Positions 6,040 to 9,808 of a DNA stretch of 9,808 bases are shown piece after piece. A model generated the notes under the pieces. It was given only the letters and a program-made list of their open reading frames with translations. It had not been told where the DNA came from and did not search any database. Position 1 is the first letter of the stretch; every line of letters begins with the position of its first letter. The DNA lies in NCBI GenBank assembly GCA_964514175.1, contig CAZEPQ010000070.1, forward strand, positions 1 through 9,808, read 5' to 3'. The position numbers were made by a program, and so were the translations under genes. The stretch is from HGM13006 sp964514175 (GTDB taxonomy: Bacteria; Bacillota; Clostridia; Oscillospirales; Oscillospiraceae).

Positions 6040-6123
6040 GTAGGGGCCGATGCCCACATCGGCCCGCAGGATAATGTTTCAAATTGCAAACAGTTTCCAT
6101 ACTGAATCAGTGCTTTTCAAGGG
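6040..6123. repeat. Second, partly decayed copy of the composite palindromic element
   Basis: The left end (6040-6065) matches the left end of the 2439-2573 element over 26 bases, including a perfect 9-bp stem GGGCCGATG with the CCCA loop (6044-6065). The right-hand part keeps CTGAAT (6102-6107) and TGCTTTTCAAGGG (6111-6123), corresponding to 2525-2530 and 2537-2549 in the first copy, but the right terminal hairpin is lost and replaced by a G/A-rich stretch. The core differs from the first copy. Confidence 0.7.
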
Positions 6124-6149
6124 AGGGGAAAGGAACTGTTTCAAATTTG
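6080..6149. repeat. 18-19 bp imperfect inverted repeat upstream of the ruv-containing operon
   Basis: The arm at 6080-6098 is the reverse complement of the arm at 6132-6149 apart from small indels and mismatches; both contain AAACAGTT and CAAATT in mirrored order. The loop is about 33 bases and covers the right part of the decayed repeat element. It ends 22 bases upstream of the -35 box. It could be a relic of a second insertion or a structural or regulatory element. Confidence 0.5.
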
Positions 6150-6171
6150 TATTGCACAGAACCAATAACAC

Positions 6172-6200
6172 TTGAGAAAAACACCGAATCATGGTATACT
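6172..6200 (+). promoter_or_regulatory. Predicted sigma-A promoter of the ruv-containing operon
   Basis: TTGAGA (6172-6177), a 17-base spacer, and TATACT (6195-6200), with TGG just before the -10 as an extended -10 feature. Transcription would begin near 6207, about 30 bases before the first GTG start. No LexA-type box (GAAC-N4-GTTC) overlaps it. Confidence 0.7.
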
Positions 6201-6236
6201 ATACGCTGAATAATTGTAAGACAGGAGCGATTTGTC

Positions 6237-6416
6237 GTGTCTGAGCAGAAAAAGAATACCACGGACAAGGAAAAAGACCTTCCTGTCCTCGAAATTAACC
6301 CCAGCGAGGAATTTCATCCCCGCCCCATGTGGCAGCGGATCATGGCTTGGATCCTCATTGTGATGATCGTTCTGGCCACCGGCATTTATGCACTGTGGGG
6401 CAAGGTGATCCTGTGA
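6237..6416 (+). CDS. Small single-pass membrane protein, 59 residues, function unknown
   Basis: I do not recognise a named family. The reading frame starts with GTG at 6237, preceded by AGGAG (6223-6227) at a nine-base distance and by a strong promoter. The first 35 residues are charged and probably cytoplasmic (MSEQKKNTTDKEKD, then a proline-containing linker ending in HPRP). One hydrophobic segment (MAWILIVMIVLATGIYALW, 36-54) follows, and the protein ends with GKVIL. Positive residues before the segment suggest an N-in orientation. The stop TGA overlaps the GTG of the next gene (GTGA, four bases), so translation of the metallopeptidase is likely coupled to it. It is shorter than the 60-residue cut-off many gene finders use and could be missed. 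It may tether or regulate the metallopeptidase; that is inference from the overlap alone. Confidence 0.8.
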   Translation: MSEQKKNTTDKEKDLPVLEINPSEEFHPRPMWQRIMAWILIVMIVLATGIYALWGKVIL

Positions 6417-7099
6417 TCCCCTATAGACTGATCCGCTCCAAGCGAAAGACCCTGTACCTTCAGATCACCCCGGAGGGGGAGGTACTGGTGCGGGCGCCTC
6501 AGCGGTGCGGTAAACAATACATTGATGATTTCGTGGCTTCCAAGGAGGACTGGATCATCCAAAATCGGGCCAAGGTTCTGGATGTAAAACAGCAGCAAGC
6601 GCAGTTTCGGCCTGTGGAGATGGACACCATGGCCTTCTGCGGCATAGAATTAAAGGTGGTGCCCGGACAGGGAAACGCCGTTCGGCTGGACTTGGATCAC
6701 GGTGAGATATCCTTTCCCGATGTTCCCGTGGACGAGCTGAAACCCGCCATTGCCAGGATCTATCGCAAGGCCGGGATGCCCTATCTGAAACAGCGGCTGG
6801 ATTACTGGTCCGGTGTGATGGGTATTTCCTATCGGCAACTGAAGTTTTCCTCTGCGCTTCGGCGGTGGGGAAGCTGCTCGGCGGAGGGAAATATCAATAT
6901 CACCTGGTATCTGCTCTTTGCACCTCCCAGAGCCATTGACTATGTTCTGGTGCATGAGCTGGCCCATCGGGTGGAGTTTAACCACAGCAAAGCCTTCTGG
7001 GCCATTGTGGCAAAGTATATGCCCGACTATGAGCAGCAGAAAAAGGTGCTGCTATCGGTGCAGAAGCAGCTTTTAAGTCAGGGCTGGAGCGCAAAATAA
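6413..7099 (+). CDS. YgjP/DUF45-type zinc metallopeptidase (M48-like, WSS1/SprT-related)
   Basis: Predicted cytoplasmic zinc metallopeptidase of 228 residues. The zinc site is HELAH (181-185) with the third ligand in NHSKAFW (H191), the hallmark of the YgjP/DUF45 family. The conserved RRWGSCS (150-156) and NITWYLLFAPP stretches precede it, and PDYEQQKK follows. The N-terminal half, rich in beta-strands (YRLIRSKRKTLYLQI, VLVRAP), is typical of the family. The GTG at 6413 is chosen because it overlaps the upstream stop and has AAGGTGA (6402-6408); an earlier in-frame ATG at 6329 would lie within the small membrane protein gene and add 28 residues with no family resemblance. Distant relatives of this fold act on DNA-protein crosslinks, which may be relevant to its place in an operon with ruvCAB, but no member of this exact type is assigned that role here. 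Confidence 0.9.
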   Translation: MIPYRLIRSKRKTLYLQITPEGEVLVRAPQRCGKQYIDDFVASKEDWIIQNRAKVLDVKQQQAQFRPVEMDTMAFCGIELKVVPGQGNAVRLDLDHGEISFPDVPVDELKPAIARIYRKAGMPYLKQRLDYWSGVMGISYRQLKFSSALRRWGSCSAEGNINITWYLLFAPPRAIDYVLVHELAHRVEFNHSKAFWAIVAKYMPDYEQQKKVLLSVQKQLLSQGWSAK

Positions 7100-7118
7100 G
7101 ATTTGAGAGGGTATTTCT

Positions 7119-7670
7119 TTGAAAGAATATCTTGAGTTGATCGTTGTATTTTTTAAGATCGGTATTATGACCTTTGGCGGCGGCTATGCCATGCTCCCCA
7201 TTATCCAGCGGGAACTGGTGGAGAAAAAGGGCTGGTGCAGTGAGGAAGAGCTGCTCAATTACTATGCCCTGGGGCAGTGTACCCCCGGCGTTATCGCTGT
7301 AAATACCGCCACCTTTTTGGGGAACAAGCGAAAGGGTGTGCTGGGTGGTTTTATTGCCACCTTTGGCATCGTGATGCCCAGCCTGATCATCATAACCATC
7401 ATTGCGGCCCTTCTGACGGGCTTTGCGAATTACCCCGTGGTGCAGCATGCACTGGCCGGCATCCGTGTGGCGGTAGTGGTACTGGTGGGCTATTCTGTGA
7501 AAAAACTGATGAAGTCCGGCGTGAAGGATGCCTTCGGCTGGTGCATTTTTGTGCTGACCTTCCTAGGCTCTGCCTTCTTTGGGGTTAGTCCCGTGCTGGT
7601 GGTCGTTGTGGCGGCAGCGGCAGGACTGATTGCCGGAAGGCTTCGCAGCAGCAAAGGAGGGGATCGCTGA
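7119..7670 (+). CDS. chrA: Chromate transporter ChrA family, half-size subunit 1
   Basis: A 183-residue integral membrane protein equal to one half of a full ChrA (about 400 residues), so a short-chain CHR member. The signature stretches FKIGIMTFGGGYAMLPII (12-29) and ALGQCTPGVIAVNTATFLG (50-68) are both present, followed by several hydrophobic segments (for example LIIITIIAALLTGF and VLVVVVAAAAGLIAG). The start is TTG at 7119, supported by AGAGG (7106-7110) eight bases upstream and by correct placement of the signature. It begins 19 bases after the metallopeptidase stop, and its TGA overlaps the next gene's ATG (TGATG). The two halves probably work as a heterodimer. Family members export chromate by proton-linked exchange; many clostridial copies have no proven substrate, so chromate is the family label only. 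Confidence 0.92.
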   Translation: MKEYLELIVVFFKIGIMTFGGGYAMLPIIQRELVEKKGWCSEEELLNYYALGQCTPGVIAVNTATFLGNKRKGVLGGFIATFGIVMPSLIIITIIAALLTGFANYPVVQHALAGIRVAVVVLVGYSVKKLMKSGVKDAFGWCIFVLTFLGSAFFGVSPVLVVVVAAAAGLIAGRLRSSKGGDR

Positions 7671-8224
7671 TGGACCTCCTGATAATGTGCCTGGAGTTTT
7701 TTAAAACGGGACTTCTCAGCATCGGCGGCGGCCTTGCCACACTGCCCTTCCTCTATGACCTGGCGGATAAATACCCCTGGTTTACACGGGCACAGCTTTC
7801 GGATATGATTGCTGTTTCTGAGTCCACGCCGGGACCCATTGGTGTCAATATGTCCACCTATGCGGGATATATGGTGGCTGGTGTGCCCGGTGCTATTTTA
7901 GCTACCTTCTCTCTGGTTCTGCCCAGCATTATTGTGGTTTTGCTGGTGGCAAAATTCTTGGATAAGTTTCAGAGCAGCCGTGCGGTGCAGCGTGGTTTGG
8001 GCGGTCTCCGGCCTGCGTCTGTGGGGCTGGTGGCTGCGGCAGGCTTTGGCATTCTGGAAATTGCCCTGTCCCTGAATCTTACGGCGGAGATCACCGCCTG
8101 GATGGACTGGAAGAGCCTTGTGCTGATGGCGGTTCTTGCGGTGCTGTACCACTTTAAGAAAAAATGGCATCCCATTGTGTTTATTGGCCTGGGTGCCGTG
8201 GCGGGAGTGGTGCTGGGACTATGA
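7670..8224 (+). CDS. chrA: Chromate transporter ChrA family, half-size subunit 2
   Basis: The partner half of the short-chain ChrA pair, 184 residues. It carries the variant signatures FFKTGLLSIGGGLATLPFL (10-28) and VSESTPGPIGVNMSTYAGY (49-67), then hydrophobic segments through IVFIGLGAVAGVVLGL at the C-terminus. The two halves have clearly diverged: FGGGYAMLP and IAVNTATF in the first versus IGGGLATLP and IGVNMSTY in the second, as is usual for these pairs. AAAGGAGGGG (7653-7662) precedes the ATG, which shares one base with the upstream stop. Its own stop overlaps the ruvC start (ATGA), which ties this transporter pair to the DNA repair genes. A functional link is not established. Confidence 0.92.
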   Translation: MDLLIMCLEFFKTGLLSIGGGLATLPFLYDLADKYPWFTRAQLSDMIAVSESTPGPIGVNMSTYAGYMVAGVPGAILATFSLVLPSIIVVLLVAKFLDKFQSSRAVQRGLGGLRPASVGLVAAAGFGILEIALSLNLTAEITAWMDWKSLVLMAVLAVLYHFKKKWHPIVFIGLGAVAGVVLGL

Positions 8225-8724
8225 AACGAATCCTTGGAATCGACCCCGGTTTTGCCACCATTGGCTTTGGCCTCATTGCGGCGGACCGAATGAACGTACA
8301 GATGCTGCGCTACGGCGCCATCACCACCCCGGCAGGCATGAATTTCAATTTGCGGCTAAAACAGATCTATGACGATATGCTGGAGCTGCTGGAGATCACA
8401 AAGCCCGACGCGGTATCCATTGAGGAACTGTTTTTCAACACGAATATTACAACGGGCATTCAGGTGGCCCATGGCAGGGGAGTCATCCTTTTGGCCTGCA
8501 CAAACTACGGTGTGCCCATCTTTGAATATACGCCCCTACAGGTAAAGCAGGCGGTGGCAGGCTATGGTCGGGCGGAAAAGCGTCAGGTCATGGATATGAC
8601 CAAGCGGCTTCTGCATCTGGATAAGACACCAAAACCCGACGATGCGGCGGACGGCCTGGCTCTGGCGCTGTGCCATGCCAGAAGCAGCACATCTCTGCTT
8701 TCGACGCTTATGAACAATACATAA
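8221..8724 (+). CDS. ruvC: Crossover junction endodeoxyribonuclease RuvC
   Basis: Holliday junction resolvase of 167 residues; as a dimer it nicks four-way junctions held by RuvAB. The RNase H-like catalytic acids are visible: D8 in GIDPGFATIGFG, E68 in SIEELFFNTN, and D141 plus D144 in PDDAADGLALALCHA, corresponding to E. coli D7, E66, D138 and D141. Other family stretches are HGRGVILLA (84-92) and YTPLQVKQAVAGYGRAEKRQV (from 103). The ATG at 8221 is chosen because GIDPG must lie near the N-terminus and it overlaps the preceding stop; an in-frame ATG at 8164 lies inside the transporter gene and adds 19 unrelated residues. A separate ribosome binding site is poor, so translation is probably coupled. 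RuvA follows after 20 bases. Confidence 0.97.
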   Translation: MKRILGIDPGFATIGFGLIAADRMNVQMLRYGAITTPAGMNFNLRLKQIYDDMLELLEITKPDAVSIEELFFNTNITTGIQVAHGRGVILLACTNYGVPIFEYTPLQVKQAVAGYGRAEKRQVMDMTKRLLHLDKTPKPDDAADGLALALCHARSSTSLLSTLMNNT

Positions 8725-8744
8725 ACACAAAGGAGGAATTCCCG

Positions 8745-9350
8745 GTGTTTTACTATCTTCGGGGTGAGATTGCCCTGATAGAACTGAATCTGGTGGTGCT
8801 GGACTGCGGAGGCGTGGGCTTTTCCGTAAATACTACCACCAATACAATCTCCCGGCTGAAAGTGGGAGAGCAGATCAGGCTCTTTACCTACTGCTCCATC
8901 CGGGAGGATGCCTTTGACATCTACGGTTTTGCCACAAAGCAGGAGCTGGAGGCCTATAAGTTGCTGATCTCCGTCACCGGTGTTGGCCCCAAGGCAGCCT
9001 TGGCGATCCTGTCCTCCGTGACCCCGGATGGCCTTCAGATGGCGGTGGTCACCCAGAATGAGAAAATGCTGACGGCTTCCCCCGGTGTGGGCAAGAAGAT
9101 CGCCCAACGCATTCTGCTGGAATTGAAGGATAAGATGGGTGCCGTGACTGAGCTGGATCTGTCCGGGGATACCAGCGTTACGGTTACGCCCATGGGCCCC
9201 GGCAGCAAGGCCACCGAGGCGGTACAAGCCCTACAGGTGTTGGGCTACGATCAGAACTCCATCAATGCGGCCATGAAGGGCATTGATGCGGAGCATATGG
9301 AAACCCAGGATATCATCAAGGCTGCGCTAAAGGCCATGATGAAGCAATAA
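8745..9350 (+). CDS. ruvA: Holliday junction branch migration protein RuvA
   Basis: DNA-binding subunit of the RuvAB branch-migration complex, 201 residues, close to the E. coli length of 203. The N-terminal OB-fold domain begins with YYLRGEIALIE, and the acidic pin residues E54-D55 occur in SIREDAFDIYGF. Two helix-hairpin-helix motifs are LISVTGVGPKAALAIL (74-89) and LTASPGVGKKIAQRIL (109-124). The C-terminal RuvB-binding domain contains ATEAVQALQVLGYDQNSI (157-174) and IIKAALKAM. The GTG at 8745 is chosen because a full AGGAGG (8731-8736) sits eight bases ahead and the protein then starts as the family does; an earlier ATG at 8670 is inside ruvC. RuvB follows 12 bases after the stop. Confidence 0.97.
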   Translation: MFYYLRGEIALIELNLVVLDCGGVGFSVNTTTNTISRLKVGEQIRLFTYCSIREDAFDIYGFATKQELEAYKLLISVTGVGPKAALAILSSVTPDGLQMAVVTQNEKMLTASPGVGKKIAQRILLELKDKMGAVTELDLSGDTSVTVTPMGPGSKATEAVQALQVLGYDQNSINAAMKGIDAEHMETQDIIKAALKAMMKQ

Positions 9351-9362
9351 GGAGGTGCGTGC

Positions 9363-9808
9363 ATGAGTATTGATTTTTCCTCCGAAATGGAGACTCCCAT
9401 TACAACACCCAGCCGCACGTCCATGGATTCCGGCGAGGGAAATCTTCGGCCCCAAACTCTGCGGGATTATACCGGACAGGAAAAGGCCAAGAACAATCTG
9501 AAGGTCTATATTGAGGCGGCCCAGCGTCGGGGAGAATCCCTGGATCATGTGCTGCTGTATGGACCTCCTGGACTGGGTAAGACCACCCTGGCAGGTGTCA
9601 TTGCCAATGAGATGGGGGTAAACCTCCGGGTCACCTCCGGTCCTGCCATTGAAAAGACCGGCGATCTGGCGGCTCTGCTCACCAATCTCTCTGAGGGAGA
9701 CATCCTGTTTATTGACGAGATCCATCGCCTGAACCGTGTGGTGGAAGAACTGCTGTATCCGGCCATGGAGGACTATGCCATTGATATCATCATCGGCAAG
9801 GGCACTGC
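9363..9808 (+). CDS. ruvB: Holliday junction branch migration ATPase RuvB (5' part only)
   Basis: The first 148 codons of the AAA+ motor that drives branch migration with RuvA; the family is about 330-350 residues, so more than half lies beyond the window. Visible are the family entry LRPQTLRDYTGQEKAKNNL (28-46), Walker A GPPGLGKT (67-74), VTSGPAIEKTGDLAALLTNL (90-109), and Walker B ILFIDEIHRLN (114-124), then the region around YPAMEDYAIDIIIGKG. GGAGG (9351-9355), directly after the ruvA stop, gives a seven-base spacer to the ATG. The roughly 25-residue leader before the conserved part (SSEMETPITTPSRTSMDSGE) is typical of clostridial RuvB. The gene is open to the end of the window, so no stop is visible. 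Confidence 0.97.
   Translation, partial: MSIDFSSEMETPITTPSRTSMDSGEGNLRPQTLRDYTGQEKAKNNLKVYIEAAQRRGESLDHVLLYGPPGLGKTTLAGVIANEMGVNLRVTSGPAIEKTGDLAALLTNLSEGDILFIDEIHRLNRVVEELLYPAMEDYAIDIIIGKGT

Noticed and set aside
2439..6065. CRISPR-like repeats
   Set aside because: Only three copies of the palindrome exist, in mixed orientation and at irregular distances, with no spacers and no cas genes.
6120..6240. A LexA/SOS box upstream of the operon that contains ruvCAB
   Set aside because: The GAAC at 6133 is not followed by the matching GTTC half-site at the needed spacing, and nothing else in the promoter region resembles a Gram-positive LexA site.
6329..6412. Upstream ATG extension of the metallopeptidase
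   Set aside because: It overlaps the small membrane protein gene out of frame; family homology starts right after the GTG at 6413, which overlaps the upstream stop.
8670..8744. Earlier ATG for RuvA inside ruvC
   Set aside because: The GTG at 8745 has a full AGGAGG at the right distance and gives the normal RuvA N-terminus and length.

Overview
The window looks like chromosomal DNA of a moderately GC-rich member of the Clostridia, probably an Oscillospiraceae/Ruminococcaceae-type gut bacterium. This rests on strong AGGAGG-type ribosome binding sites, sigma-A-like promoters, GTG and TTG starts, the codon choice, and the mixture of a Dpp-type peptide transporter, peptidases and a short-chain chromate-transporter pair next to ruvCAB. 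The taxon is an inference from style, not a database match. No tRNA, rRNA, CRISPR array, phage gene or transposase was seen.

Region 1 (1-2422) is the 3' part of a peptide ABC transporter operon on the plus strand: the C-terminal part of a DppC/OppC permease, then the two ATPases DppD/OppD and DppF/OppF. The binding protein and the other permease must lie upstream, outside the window. Region 2 (2439-2573) is a compact 135-bp non-coding element with perfect 28-bp terminal inverted repeats. Each terminal repeat is itself a hairpin, and a third hairpin lies between them. Region 3 (2589-5941) holds a GNAT acetyltransferase (plus), a convergent minus-strand pair (class I glutamine amidotransferase-like peptidase C26, then a DmpA-type P1 aminopeptidase, coupled through TAATG), and a divergently transcribed M19 membrane-dipeptidase homologue. 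The C26 and M19 genes fire from back-to-back promoters at 4859-4919. With the transporter, this reads as a peptide uptake and breakdown locus, possibly aimed at peptides with D-amino acids or gamma-glutamyl bonds.

Region 4 (5942-6236) is intergenic: a terminator-like hairpin, a second and partly decayed copy of the region 2 element, an 18-19 bp inverted repeat, and a good sigma-A-like promoter. Region 5 (6237-9808, continuing out of the window) looks like one tight operon: a 59-residue single-pass membrane protein, a YgjP/DUF45-type zinc metallopeptidase, two half-size ChrA chromate-transporter subunits, then ruvC, ruvA and the start of ruvB. Gaps are 20 nt or less and several genes overlap by 1-4 nt.

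The items most worth following up are the composite repeat family, the small membrane protein coupled to the metallopeptidase, and the combination of DmpA, C26 and M19 peptidases beside a peptide importer. None of these proves a new system; each is a testable lead.
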